Shown: one piece after another, positions 51,237-63,700 of the stretch
How positions within the stretch are numbered: position 1 is the stretch's first letter
Layout: the number at the start of each line of letters is the position of its first letter
Assembly (NCBI RefSeq): GCF_964199755.1
Contig: NC_133896.1
Coordinates: 66,381,142 to 66,445,141, forward strand
Length of the DNA: 64,000 bases
Direction: 5' to 3'
Origin: Larus michahellis
Taxonomy: Eukaryota; Chordata; Aves; Charadriiformes; Laridae
Notes under the pieces: model-generated
The model's database searches: none
What the model was told of the DNA's origin: nothing
Seen by the model: only the letters and a program-made list of their open reading frames with translations
Program-made: the position numbers and the translations under genes

Positions 51237-51274
51237 CTGAAGAGTTTAGCTGAAACTCTTCAGCTAAAGAGTTT
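51237..51274. repeat. Overlapping alternative inverted repeats
   Basis: CTGAAGAGTTT (51237-51247) pairs with AAACTCTTCAG (51253-51263), an 11-bp perfect stem with a 5-base loop. TTTAGCTGAA (51245-51254) pairs with TTCAGCTAAA (51259-51268), a 10-bp stem with a 4-base loop. AAACTCTT (51253-51260) also pairs with AAGAGTTT (51267-51274). The three hairpins exclude one another. No gene is nearby and function is unknown. Confidence 0.85.
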
Positions 51275-53303
51275 GAGTTTCAAGCTTAAATTCAGTCCAA
51301 GCTGAAAACGCCTCCTTTGTCTCACCAAAATCAGATTCTTCTTCCGAATCCAGTGCCCCCCTGCAGGAGCCATGTGAATCCCAACCACTAAATACTGGTC
51401 AGAGTGCTGTGCCCAAATCTGTTCCTCAGGCTGTGTTTGACTCCGTTGCCCTCAGAATCTCCGCATCCAACTTCAAAGCCACATGACGATTTGCACATGT
51501 CCTTGCACAGCCTCGTAGGAAGCGTATGGTGTCAGAGTTACTAATGTCCACCTCTCAGGAAAGTTATGCTTTTAAAACAATTTCTCTCTAGCAAGATCTC
51601 CACTTCAAACAGCCTCACACCCACTCTGACCTGCTTGTGCTCAGAAACAACTTCCCAGGCAGAGCAAAACTGCAGTCCGGGGCTATGCAATCTAAGTGAA
51701 AAAAATCTGGAGTCATCTAAGAGTCTTTCATTCACTCACCCAGAAATGGGCCTATCTTGAGTTGGGTTTTCCCTTTTTAATTTCTGTGGTTCTGAGCCAT
51801 TAGCTGATTTCCGTGAAGCACATAAAAATTCAGCTTAAACTGTCTTGTACTTAATCAGCATTAAACAGATGAACGTTACAAGCGATAACTCTTATGACTC
51901 AAGCCCTATAGGCTGCACTTCTCCCTTGCTCCAATGCCATAAAAATGATCTTTCAGGCAAGGGCAAGACTGAGAACTCTTTGGTGTTGGGAAATTTCTGC
52001 AGTCCTTCTAGAGGAGGAGAAATGGAGATCCGTGCTCAATAAGGAAAGAAAATTCTTTCTCTCTTCCAGTCCCCATTCCGTCATGGGGTTCTACGCACCC
52101 AAATCAAGCACACAAAAATGGAAAGTACTAATGGACTCAGCTGATGAGTGAATCTGCTGGAGTGGAAAACTTCAGCAGCCTAAGCCATGGTCTGCCTCTG
52201 CTCTGCACGTGAAGAATCCCGTTATTCTCATTACTGGGATTTGTCCCACCTTTGTATTGTCCCTCACCTTTAAACTGTGACTACCGAACCCAAGTCACTT
52301 CATACAGTTTGCTGGATGTCTCTCCCCTGTCAAATCGTGGATGTTCCACCCTCTGCAGGGATTCAAAGACCCTGTACAATCCTGCCCATAGACTAAAGGT
52401 TAACCTGGGTCTCTTCAAAGGCAGAAAATGCATTCGTTGTATGAGCTGAAAAAGAGATTCCCTCTAATCCAGTAACAACTATGGCAAGCTTTTCCTCAGC
52501 TTGAAATCTCTCATTTTACGCAAGCATATGAAACAGGTGACAAATGGATCTAAAAATGGGTCATGGAGGATTATGTGTTACTTGCCATCTGTGTCAGGAA
52601 TGGGAAATGTGCATCCATGGGGATCCACCAAGCAGTGCTTCCCATGTGATATCTTCTTGTTTATATAGCTTTGTGAAAACCGAGGGGGTTGATTTTTCAG
52701 GGCTAATATTTAGCACGCTCCATGACTGCCACAGGGAGAAGGTTTATTAGGGCGCCATGGACTGAACTTGAAATACTACATCCCTATTGAAAAGGAGAGG
52801 TCATCCTGAGGATACTGGATTGCTTTGTCTCCTGAGGATCACAGGACCAGGGTACTAAGGGCAAGAAGTTTTCCTCTTCTGCTTGTAGTACTTCTGGCTC
52901 TTGGCCACAGTTGAAAGCAAAAGCAAAAGCACAGGAACTTTCACTGCTCCCAAAGATAAACTTTCTGCATAGACCTAGAAGCAATTTGGTAACATGCAAA
53001 AAGGATCATAAATAAGATTTCTCCAGCCTAGTCCAGCATGGTGCTTCATGGCAGCATTGCAATGCTCCCCGTAACTCCGAAGTTCAAATCCTACTTGGCT
53101 AAACAGAACGATGCCTGCGCTGAACTCCTTGGAGGGGCTCTGGACCACATGGGTTGTTCTCTGTCTCTCCAAAGCTCTTCCAGCGCAGACGGCACACTCA
53201 ATTAAAGATGCCAAACTTGGTTCCAGGTTTTGCAACACTCCTTCATTTAAGATGGCAATTTCCTTTAATAGCGAGCAGAACCTAGTGGCTGGCTCATTCT
53301 TTA

Positions 53304-53322
53304 ATTTTTTTTTTTTTTTTTT
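53304..53322. repeat. Poly-T tract
   Basis: A T-run of about 18 bases in intergenic DNA, with no associated gene remnant recognised. Confidence 0.75.
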
Positions 53323-56170
53323 GCTTTTAACCATATGAACATAATCTGTATCAACCGCAGACTATATGTGTGACAGATACAGAGTTTCATCCTGGGGCTA
53401 CTGAAATGAATTGCAAAACCATTCAGTAACTGACTACCAGCAGCAATCAATTGTACCAGTTACCAAATGACTTAGTTTAAATGTAAAATTATTTGTTCAG
53501 AGAGCAAGAAACTATTTACATGTGCCGCTTTTGAAATTTACCTCTAGCTATGACCATATGGTAATTTAACTTTTATATTGTATTTACCGCATTCTTATAC
53601 TTTAATCAGTCAACGCAAAGCTAAACTCTTCAGAATTCCACATTTAAGCTTGAAACTCAAAACTTCTGCAGTTTCTCTCTGCCTTTGAGCAGTTGCCATC
53701 TTCAGATTGTAACAGATCAATCAGTGCTCAACCCTTTGAAATGGAACAGTTCAAATGTGTCTACCGCCTGGTATACCCTGCCGTACGTTTTACTCCGACT
53801 GGAGCCTAAACTTTCCTACTTCAGAAGTAATGAGCTCTGCTCAATTAGCAGAGCAAGTTTGTTTTGGGTTTTTTTGTTGGTTTTTTGAGCATTTCAGGTA
53901 ATTAGTGTCAAGGTCTCCAGTTTTAACAGCCATTTGTTAACAATCTTTTTATATAGCTGGCACGAAAGTTGCGATTCAAATACAAGCAGGCAGTCAAATC
54001 GCTGTGGAGTGCTTCAGCTACACACGTGATTCCACAACTCAGCTCAGCTTTTCTGAGAAGCAATTTGGCTTTACATTTCAGAAGGGATGACATGGCTACT
54101 GCAGGTAGAGAAAGAATCAAGGCTTGCAGGAGGAGGAAATACTTCTTATTAGACCAGGTATTTTTGTAAGTGGCAAAGCAGCTTTGGAGCAAACCATCCC
54201 ATCACTGGATTCTCTTCTTTCTCTCTTTCCTCTCCCTTTATGTATATGGACGCTTATGTGTGAAAAGACTTCAGATCCAACATACAGCAGTGTTCAATCT
54301 GTGTTCTCCCGCTCTCAGAATTCTGACGTTTTGCTGTTAATTTCTTCATAGGTGATCAGGACTTCCAGCAAGAGGCGACATCTTGAATCCAGTCTGCAAC
54401 AGTGACTGCTGCATGACAAGGTAATGTTTCGCTTTGTGGATAGAAAGGAGAAGACGACGTGCCTGTATTTCAGCAGGTCTTAGCATGAAGAACAGGAGGT
54501 CTTCCTCTGTGGCTCACTGGAGCATTGCTTTCTCTATTTCAGATGTTTGCTTGAGGGAAGAAAGGAAAGATCTGGTCTGTCTTGGAGAAGTGAGAATAGA
54601 TTTTCTTCTCATAAAAGAAACTTGACAAATCAGTGTTAACTACACTTTGTGCATAACGTTCCACTCAGTGCATAAGAAAATGGATGAGAAAATACAGAGG
54701 GTTTTTGTCCCTTGCAAAATCTAGGTTCCCGTGCCAGATGAAAGCCAATGGCCAGTGTTGGTGCCCTCCTAAGGAGCGTGAAGGCAGAAGGTGTCCTGAA
54801 TGGGTCAGGACTGCCATCTCTTTCCACGCTTTTTGGTGTTGTCAAGCACGGTGGGTTATGAAAGCGAACAGGAAATTGTAGATCTGTATAGGAAGCAATG
54901 TTATTTATTCCGTAGAGTACATCTGTTGTAGTATGAGATGTTATATGGCTGTGTATGTTACTGTCATAAGATCTTGACAGTAAATCCCTTGATGAGAAAA
55001 TTATATTTTATCACCTCTTCACCATTTGCCATTTTAGAACTCTGCATTCTTTGTCAGCTTTATGTTAAGCTCAAAGGCTGGACAGTGGGACTCGTGACAC
55101 AGCACGGACGTGTACCGTGGTCCTGGATAATGAATGGAGAGACCTGTCTCCTGCCCCGATATCAGTCTGCCTGATGGCAGCCCTGGGCCCTGTTTCGTGG
55201 CAGGAGTGGGCTATTGGTGGGCTGAAAGAAATCAGTGAAGAAGGTTGTGTGGACCCTGGTCCGTGGGGGCTGGATCAGAGATACAGGGTTCTTGTTGGGA
55301 GGGACAGCCTGTCGAGCCCCAGCTGGGTTGCTGGGTGCATTGGGTTTGTGGGGGTCACATCAGCAGTGCTGCTGACCCCCCCTTTTTAATCTGCCTAGCT
55401 CACCCACATCTGCAGTACATCTGCCCTGGAGAATAGTTAGACCCCCAGCTGCCCATTTCAGAACTGCAAGGGATTGCAGATTTGGTTTGGTGGAATAATT
55501 TAGGATTTCAAATATAACCTGGAGTCTACTGTAAGGCAATTACAACCTTTGAATCTTAGACATGTTGGTTTCGCTTTTACTAACATTACAGCCCATCCTT
55601 CCATTTTAATTTATGTCAACAAAAAGTCACAATTCCAGCTTTTAGGCACGTCTGCAATAGTGACTTTGTTTTCAGAGCTGCTGGGTGCTTGTGGGCTTCA
55701 GTACTGCTGTGCCTCTGGACACCGGGCTGTTTCTCTTTCTGTGCCCGTGCAGAGATGTTCGAGCCTAGCTTTACGTGCCCAAGCTTTGAAACTTTGGTGA
55801 AAACGAATACCAACACACCACCAGAAACGGTCTGCCATGCTGGGGAAAGCTCTGGGGGGCCGACTGCCAAAATGGCATCAGCCACTTAAAGAGAAAGTTT
55901 GAATGATGGCCCTGCTTCTGGTGGAGTTTCCTTCTGTCCCGGATATAAACACGCTGTCCTAGTCAGAGTTAACTGTTATTTTTAGCCATGACAAAAGTGC
56001 ATCTGAAAAGCCAGTTCTGTTGCACTTGGAAAATACCAGATGATTCGAAGTGCCAAATATGCTGGGGGAAAAAGCATTCCTGGCGAGGGCTCGCCCCGGA
56101 CAGTCTGCATGAACTCTTCGCGGCTTCCGCTCCCCTCTTTTTCCCACAGGCCGGCAGGCACGCTGACACG

Positions 56171-56190
56171 CACACACACACACACACACA
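56171..56190. repeat. (CA)10 microsatellite
   Basis: Ten CA units about 1.2 kb upstream of the TMTC1 start codon. It is a typical dinucleotide repeat and likely polymorphic in length. Confidence 0.9.
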
Positions 56191-56692
56191 GCAGCTTGGA
56201 ACTGCACGGGCTGGCGGTGAACCGTGCTTAGTGTATCTTTTTTTCAAGAACAAATTCAAAGTATGTCCAGTATGTTCGTTCACCTAATTGAGTCTAAACT
56301 TCTTTGCCAAGTGGTGTTCTTTCTTTCTTTGGTTATAAGCAGGAAGTTTTATTTAAATGGTAAAAAACATTAATAGGGCCTTTGTTTTTCTGTTTTCTGA
56401 AAAAGCCATGGCCACATACCTTTTATATGTGGATTAATAGATGATTTGAACATGGTCTTTCCTTAAGCAAAAGTTACTGGGAGTTGTCGTTAACACAAGG
56501 AAGGTCACGTATGGGTGATGATGAGCATACCGCAGTCATTAAAATAATGCTTTGGAGAAGGCAGCTCTCAGGCAGGTGATTTTGGAGGAGGTGATGGACC
56601 AGAGTAGAGAAAACAAGTTTCGTGGCACCAAAACACTTTCCCCACCAGCAGGACACGGCGGGGACTGTTTTGGCACAGGCGATGCTGCAGTA

Positions 56693-56790
56693 TGGATGGT
56701 GTGGAGCAGCGTGGACGGTGTGGACCAGCATCGATACTGTGGATCAGCGTGAATGCAGGGGATGCCGTGGATCAGCGCGGATGCCGTGGA
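56693..56790. repeat. Diverged minisatellite upstream of the TMTC1 promoter
   Basis: Roughly 19-bp units of the form TGGAYGGTGTGGASCAGCR recur: TGGATGGTGTGGAGCAGCG, TGGACGGTGTGGACCAGCA and TCGATACTGTGGATCAGCG, followed by shorter degenerate units containing TGGATCAGCG and GATGCCGTGGA. The array sits at the edge of the CpG island. Confidence 0.75.
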
Positions 56791-57142
56791 GCCGGCTGGG
56801 ACATCCCCACTCCCCAGGTAATCACGGCCCACAGGGCGGCTGATCCTGGCGCGACGGGCCGTGGGAGGGGTATGCCAGCGGGGGGGACACGGAGGAGGCC
56901 CCGGCGCCAGGCAGGGCAGCCTTGTCCCTCTCTCCCGCGAGTGACAGGGGCCACCCGCCGCACCAGCGCTCCGCTCGTGGCCCCGCAACACCTCGGCCCC
57001 GCGGGAGCGCGGCCCCGCGTGGGTGCTGCCGTGCCCCGCCGCGCCGTGTGGGTCCCCCTCCCCGGTGTGCGGAGGCCACCCCCGGGCAGTGCCCACCCCG
57101 GCGGGCTGAGGTGGCGGCGGGGGTGACAGCGCGGCAAGGAGC

Positions 57143-57400
57143 ATGCGTGCGGGGGGGAGGCGGGGAGGAGGAGGAGGAGGAGGAGGAAGAGGAGGAGGAG
57201 GGATGGCGCGGGGAGGCGGCCGCTGTTTATTTGCAGCCGGGCAGGCTGCGCCTCGGCAGAACGCGGGTGGCCGGCGGCGGTCCCGCTGCCCGCCCCGCAC
57301 CATGCGGTCGCCGCCGCCGCCTCCCCTCCGCGCCGCGGCGGCGGAGCCGGAGCCGGGGCTGGGGCCGGGACAGGCGGCCCGGCGCCCCGCGCCATGGTGA
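57143..57400 (+). other. Upstream ORF overlapping the TMTC1 start codon
   Basis: An 85-codon frame opens at ATG 57143, with in-frame ATGs at about 57203 and at 57302. The 57302 ATG has context CACCATGC and would give 32 codons (MRSPPPPPLRAAAAEP then EPGLGPG...). The frame ends at TGA 57398-57400, inside the sequence ATGGTGA that also holds the TMTC1 ATG (57394-57396). If the 5'UTR includes 57302, ribosomes translating this uORF terminate four bases past the main start. The peptide is low-complexity and probably has no function of its own; the role, if any, is translational control. Confidence 0.45.
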
Positions 57401-57710
57401 CGGGCTCTGCGCTGGGCTCCCGCAGCCGGGACCGAGCCGCGCCGCCCCCTCACCCGTCCCCGTCCCCAGCGGGCGGGCGGCGCGGCGGGGCGGCGGCGGC
57501 GGCGGTGCTGGCGGGGCTGTGCGCCCTCTGCTACGGCAACTCCCTGCGGGGCGAGTTCGTGCACGACGACGTCTGGGCCATCGTGAACAACCCCGACGTG
57601 CGGGCGGCCGCCCCCGTGGCCGCCGCCTTCGCCAACGACTTCTGGGGCAAGCGGATGGCCGAGAACACCAGCCACAAGTCCTACCGGCCCCTCTGCGTCC
57701 TCACCTTCAA
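57394..57710 (+). CDS. TMTC1: TMTC1 coding exon 1 (transmembrane and TPR repeat-containing protein 1)
   Basis: This exon encodes the first 105 codons plus two bases. An Arg/Pro/Ser-rich N-terminal tail (residues 1-32) is followed by a hydrophobic segment AAAAAVLAGLCALCYGNSL (about 33-51), the first membrane helix or signal anchor. Then comes the family signature GEFVHDDVWAIVNNPDV (53-69), with the acidic pair D58-D59 thought to form the active-site motif of these GT-C-type enzymes. NDFWGK, MAENTSHKSYRPL and CVLTFK follow at 81-106, with a sequon N91-T-S. Human TMTC1 matches nearly throughout from GEFVHDDVW on. TMTC1-4 are ER membrane O-mannosyltransferases acting on cadherins, with C-terminal TPR repeats. 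The start ATG has an ideal context (GCGCCATGG). The donor is AA|GTAAGT at 57711, phase 2; later exons lie beyond the window. Confidence 0.95.
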
Positions 57711-60700
57711 GTAAGTGCCCGCCGCCGGCGAAGCAGCCGGACCCGGGCGGGGGTCAGGGGGGATTCCCGCCCCCCGGCCCGGCACCCTCCGGTCCCGCGG
57801 CTTCGTGATTCAGCATTTCTGCCCGGAGCGGGACGGGATGAGCCCCGGGGGCGGCGGGGGGAGCTTCGGACGCCTGGTCCCGCCGCCCGCGCCCGGTGGA
57901 AGTTCACCGGAGAAGGAAGAAGGATGCGGAGCCGGTGCGGGGCAGCCTGAGCTCCGCCGGCGAGCGCCCCGCTTCCCCCGCCGTTTGGGAACAGGTGGCG
58001 ACGCTTCTTCCCCGGGCTGCCCGGGTGGGATAGAAGGGAAAACCCGAGCTTTTCGGAAAGCTCTTTTGGCTGAGAATGGTGTTGAGATTGAACTCCCCGT
58101 GAGTTCCTCCTCTTCCTCATCCCCTCTGCTTCATCTCCAGTACTTTTCTCTGCGATTGAACGGCCGTGCCAGAAACTTCCCCGGTGCTATTTTGGAAGCA
58201 GCCCCGCAGTCACTCATCCCTACCTTCCGTTTTTACCGGGAAGCGGAGGGGTCTGCCTCAAGGGTACCGCGCCGTTTGTCGCATCCCGCCTGGCAGCCGC
58301 GACCCTCTCCTGTCACTCCCCCGGAGTTCCCTGCCAGCCGCGGCGGCTTCGGATGTTCCCTGTGCACCGGGCAGAGTTGTTGAGGAGGAGTTTCGGGTAA
58401 AAGAGGATAAAGAGAAGTTGCGTAGCGACGAGGTAACGGGCGGTTCCCATCGCTGATCCTGGAAGGAAAACCCAGACTCCTCTCTTTCTCCGAGGAGAAT
58501 AACTTGTAGCAGATCAGCTTAGTTACAATTCATACAGTTTTGCCATCCTTTCCATTAGCTTGTTCTCATTTTATTCTGATGAAACGTAAATGGTGGTGAA
58601 TGTTTACCACGTTTCAGTAGTTAAAAATGATGTGGGTGTTTGTGGGGAGCTGTGCTGAAGACCTAATGTAGCTGGGCGATGTTTGACACCTGTTTGCAGG
58701 TGACGGGTAGATGCCCATTACAAACCTATGTCAGGCATAAGGAACACACTATATAGACAGTGGTAAATATGCCCGGAGGAGGTGTTCCTGGAACCTCATG
58801 ACTCTGTTGAGTAACTATTAATTACAGTACCAGATTTATAAATAATGTTTCATGAACTACGTGAAAACTGTGTGTTTCTGTGAGGCAAGAGCAGTTTTGG
58901 GCAATGCAGCATCCCATCGTCACTCTCATGGAGCAGTTGCTGCCCTTCGGTTGTAAGGGTGGGCTTGGAGCCGACAGCAAGCGGTGTCGGCGCTCTGGGG
59001 AAGTAGGGCTGGATGGGCACGGGGTGGAGCATCCCTGATAAAGCACAACTATGAACAGCACAGACTCTTGTAAACTGGATTGTTTAGGGCAGGTTTTGTA
59101 CCTTCCCCTTGAAGGGGCTCTCAGCCGGTTTCTGTAGAGAGCGAAGGGGATGTAGGCAGCCACGGGCACAGCTGGCTTTGTGCACGCAGAGCTCCTTCTC
59201 CATCGGGTGTCCAGCCAAACTGTTGCAGTTTGGGTAGTCGTCTGATTAATCCGTTCCTCCAGCAGAACATCCTGGGGTAATGTGAGAGACGAGTGAACCT
59301 GCGTGTATCACCACTGACCGAGTTGCATGCGGTATCGGTGCAGGACTTGGCCCCCTAGATCAGGTTGCAGGATTGAGGTTGCTTTATGCTAATTAGCAAA
59401 AGAAACTTAAACTTTAATAACGGAATGGAAACTACATGCTTTAGTTCCTGTTTAGATGTCTTGACTCTGGTTTTATATGTCTTGAACTGGTTTTACCTTT
59501 GCTATTTAAATCGAGGGGGGAGGTGGTGGGGGAAAAAAAAAAAGATGAAGTGCTGTCCCCATATAGTCCTTTTTGGAAATGAGTAAGACTAATTTTGTGA
59601 GCAAGATTTCATCCTGAAGTGCTTATAATAACCATACAGCTAAGACACAGGGTCAAAGGCAGAGTCATTTGTTCACTGCTTGGCATTGCATTCGGAATTG
59701 GGAAGGAATCGTTTATCTTCCCTGGCTGCAGAGGAAGATTATTTCCATTGTGTCCCAAATACCCTTCCAGCACTCCAGTGTCCACATTCTTCCTTTTTTA
59801 TTTCTACCAGTTGGGTGTCAGAGGAAGACAGATAGGATCTGGGTGGAGTGGATCCTTCAAACCCAGCGCTTCCAAAGAGGCTGCAGGGAGCTCTTGCCAG
59901 GCGACACTGAGCCTGTGGTTGAGCCGTGCTCTGCCTGCCTGAGCCACCCACCCCTGCCTTGCCCGGCAGGAGGTTGCTCATTACATTCTGTCCTCCTGCA
60001 GAAGGAAAAGGGATTTACCCTGATGCTTGTAAAATGCTCAACAGAAGCGGACTTTTAACAGGATGGAAATGAATGTTGGTTGTTAATACTTTTGTTAGAA
60101 TTCAGTGCATCCACTTAAATACTTGAGAAAACTCTGTGGTGTGTGCTTTGCAGGATTTTGCTGAGGTAGGGAAGGAGAGACCAAAGTATTCTGGTCTCTC
60201 TCCTTTTTTTTTTTTTACTTTTTTTATTTTTCTTATTTTATTTCCTTCCTTGTTGTTCTAATTTGGTCAAATCCAAGGCAGTTTAACAGTAGCATGATTC
60301 TTTATACCTGCCTAGTAGCTCTGCTTCTGTTGCATGAAACTTTCATCTGGAAAGGCTTGTTTTGAGTCTCGCTGTACTAGGATTAAAAAATCTGGGAGAT
60401 CTCCAAACTGCATGTACTGAACAGATGTGAAGGGTGGGCTGAAATTTATATCTACAGATCCATCAAGCTACAGAAACTTTGTCTCAGTCTCTTTTCTGTC
60501 CTTCGTGGCTGTGAAAGTAAGAGGAAGGACTCATGATGCCCTGTGGACTTTTCATTAGTCTGAACGTGTCCTACATATATGCTACGTATTCCTGAAATGA
60601 TCTCAATTTAAAAAATTTATCACCTGTCTGTCAGAAAAATCTCAAGCAGACATTGGTGAAATTTTGTAACAGTCCCCGATGAACTGGAAATCTTAAGTGA

Positions 60701-63700
60701 CAGCCCTCATTCCAGTAGACTAATGCTCTGGAGCCAAACAGTGAAAAGAGCTCAAGTATTTGACATTATTCACACCGTATCCGTCAGGATGAATGATCAG
60801 AGGAACATAAGAGTGGCCCACGTTACTGGAACCATTAAGCAAAACTTAAAATATTCACAGAACTGCTGCATTGTTTTGTGTGGGTTAACATCAGAAGGGG
60901 GGACAAAAAACCTGCACATGAACTGTTGGATTAAATACTCTTTGCTTTGCATCTTTGAACTTCTCTCACCTTTTCTCTTGACTTCAGTAAAGTAAAGGAG
61001 TGTTAAAACTAGTTGGTTCAGAAACATCGCTATGACATGTGGGTAACCGTTAGGTGACAGGTCTAGCACAACTCCTCATCTGGACAGGAGTTGAGATGGT
61101 GGGCAATGGTTTTGCTTAGTCCTTAGGAAAAACTTGCTTCTTGCTCTCTTCTCCAGCTGCTGTCACTCTCAGATGTTTACCTGCAGCTATTTTCTTCTCC
61201 AAGAAGTGATTCAATATACTTCTTTCTAAAGAAGGCGGCTTTTTGGACTCGGGATATGCTATTTCTTGATGTCTTCCCTATAAAATGTTAAGATGAAGGG
61301 CGCAGAGAAAAAAAGAAAAAAGATCTGCCAGTTCTGTAATTCACTCAGGATTTTATACTTAAACTGGGTGCTTTCTGTCTTACACCTTGTCTCCGCTAAC
61401 AGAAGTTCAGTGAATCATTTATTCCCCCAGTAGCGCTTAAGTTATTCCTTGGTTCCAGTGGTTTTGCAAAAATGTTTCTCAACTGTTGAAGCAGAAGGTG
61501 CAATCCTCAGTGCTGTCTCCTTCCCTCTCTTCTTGTCTGCCAAATCCCTGTTTAGTTAGACTTTTTTCAGCCCACAAAAATAACAGGTGATGGAGGTTTG
61601 ATGTAGTTGGCAGCGTAGCAGACGTAGCCTGAAGGTGTGCACTGGTAGGAAATGGCGAGAACGAAGCCTTTTTAAAAAACCCCGATGCCAAGATTTAAAG
61701 ACTTTTAGTCAGAGATCAGCCTCCTGGCTTTGCAGGTGGTCGAGGAGAAGCAAAGGCCCTGCCCGCTCGGGATGGGTAGCGGGATGGAGGGCACTGCCAA
61801 GGCAGATGCTGGTGAAGGAGGTGCCTCAAGTAACAGCTCACCAGGGACAAAAGACTGGGCGAAAAGGAAAGGTAGTGACAGGTCTCGGCCATGTAGCTGT
61901 GACAGAGGCTCAGGAGGATGACACCGGGTGGAGAAGCACAGGAGATACCTGATTTTCCTTGAAGGAGTTGGCAGTGACTGTTCACTGGGAATGTGCTTGG
62001 CACTGTGGGAAGGGTGTAAGAGTGTCCACTCCAGCTGCTGCTGGGTGGCCCTGGTGGCCCAGGAGGAAAGGAGCTGGGGGGAGACAAGCTGTAAATGGGA
62101 ACGCAACTCTCCCACCAGAAAAGACATAGACACACAATTTGTGCACAGAGCCATCCTACTAGTACTCTGGCTGGAAAAAAAAAAAAAAAAGGGGAAAAAG
62201 ATAAATTAAAAAGTCCAGGCCGTGCTCAGCTGCTGACTGCAGAATGGATGACCCCGTAGGTCTGCCCACTGAGGCTGCTAGCTGGGGATGGCCTGGGTGC
62301 ATACATGCCTAGGAAGTAAATGGGACCCTTCAGCAACGGTTCAGTATTCTGCGTGGGCACCGAGAGCCTAATGTGAGACTACTGGTGGCTTCAGATCAAA
62401 GACTTAAGTGGCTGTGAGCTTGAGTTAGATGTAAACACGTGGCCAAAGAGAGAATTAATTCAATAATTCACTGCCAGCCTTCTGATCTATCTAGTTGCTT
62501 ACACCTGATCCTTCTATTTTTTCAGCTGTATCAGTGGCATGAGTTTCAAGGACAGGGAGCTTAAGAAAATCAAAATAACCCGGGGAAGAAAAACAGACCT
62601 TAGATTTTATTTATTCTTGATTTAATGCGATATTACAGTTTGACATCACAGGGTAATATAGTGGAGCTATAATGCGTCAGGTTAAATACACAGCACACAA
62701 GTATTTTCTTCACTCCGTACATCTATATTAAGGCAATATCACAATGTTTAAGATTGTGTCAGTATTTCTCCTGTACAGCTTAGTCTAATATTTCTACCCT
62801 AGCTATAGCAATCACTCTCCATGCTGATACTGTGATACCTGCTACGAAATTGATGTAGTGCCGGGGTAGCCACATTGGGCGAGGCAGAGTTTGTGAAGAG
62901 AGGCAGTTGCTTTTGTTAGGCTGGCTGTGTTATTGTTGGAATATTCGGGCACATTTCTAGGCATATAACCTTTTCTTCTGACCCACAGCAGAGTGCCTTG
63001 CTGCCATTTCGGGTCTGGGAGAGGGGCACGTGCCTCAAAGCTTGTTTGGTTTTTTTTTTGTTCCTCCCAGTTCCAAGTGCAAGGGCGGTTCCTCCCCTCC
63101 TTGAATGTAATTTCATAGCAGGTGCCTGATGTTTTTTGGTTGTAGGTCTGGGCTGTGTTTCTCTAGGGGGACAGGCAGGGTTGCTTAGTGTCTCCTGGGG
63201 GAAGGCTGGGGGCACAAACCTGGCTGGGCTGGGGGTCCCGGCCACTGCACTTCTTGTGGCCAAGCCCAGAGGTGAGGATGTGCCCAGGAGGAGATGTGTG
63301 TACAAAACACGTAGGACTTCTGCCTAGTCGCAACATTTTCTCACTCCTTACTCAATAAAATTTGTCTGTCTCTTGAATTAAAAGCCTTTTATGTTGAGGG
63401 GAAGAGTTCACTAAAAGGTCCGGGCAGATTCTCCTGAAAAGACTTGACTGACGTGAATCCAGTCACGCCTATGTTTGCTGCTTGCTTCAGTGCTGTTTTG
63501 TCTCTATTTAACACCTACCAGTTCCTGGGGATTTTTCTCTCATCTGGCATCCTATTCCTCTTGCACCAATGTCACCTTTAATTTTCTTTTGTCTTCTTTT
63601 ACCTAAAAGGCTCAGCTTTGAGCCAACCTTCTTCCCCACAGGAGCATCCCTGTCAATACTCTTTAGAGTCCATGAAAATAAAGTGCTCTGGCTGCTGCTG

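Larger units (their letters stand above)
36826..56690. other. Intergenic DNA upstream of TMTC1
   Basis: About 20 kb with no recognisable coding exon, tRNA or other RNA gene. It holds homopolymer tracts (T11/A18 near 39.65 kb, T24 near 42.8 kb, T12-18 runs near 45.07 and 53.3 kb), an (AAAAT)n run near 48.3 kb, a (CA)10 run at 56.17 kb, and segments that may be regulatory (see findings). Open frames are short and overlap on both strands. Confidence 0.65.
56750..58430 (+). promoter_or_regulatory. TMTC1: CpG island promoter of TMTC1
   Basis: About 1.7 kb of very GC- and CpG-rich DNA brackets TMTC1 exon 1, starting near 56750 and fading by about 58430. No TATA box is evident before the start codon; this is a typical TATA-less CpG promoter with dispersed initiation. 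It contains a GGA/GAG triplet run at about 57162-57200, GC boxes of the GGGCGG type, and GCATGCGTGC at 57141, which resembles an NRF1 half site. The transcription start cannot be fixed from sequence alone. Long open frames on both strands inside the island (up to 378 codons antisense) are by-products of GC content. Confidence 0.85.

Noticed and set aside
56539..57675. 378-codon open frame on the minus strand across TMTC1 exon 1
   Set aside because: It is antisense to a conserved exon inside a CpG island. Its composition is Pro/Arg/Gly/Ala low-complexity as expected from GC-rich DNA, with no recognisable domain.
57715..58383. 222-codon open frame right after the TMTC1 exon 1 donor
   Set aside because: It lies in intron 1 within the CpG island and has GC-driven composition. 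The exon's own frame stops at TAA inside the donor, so it is not a read-through extension.
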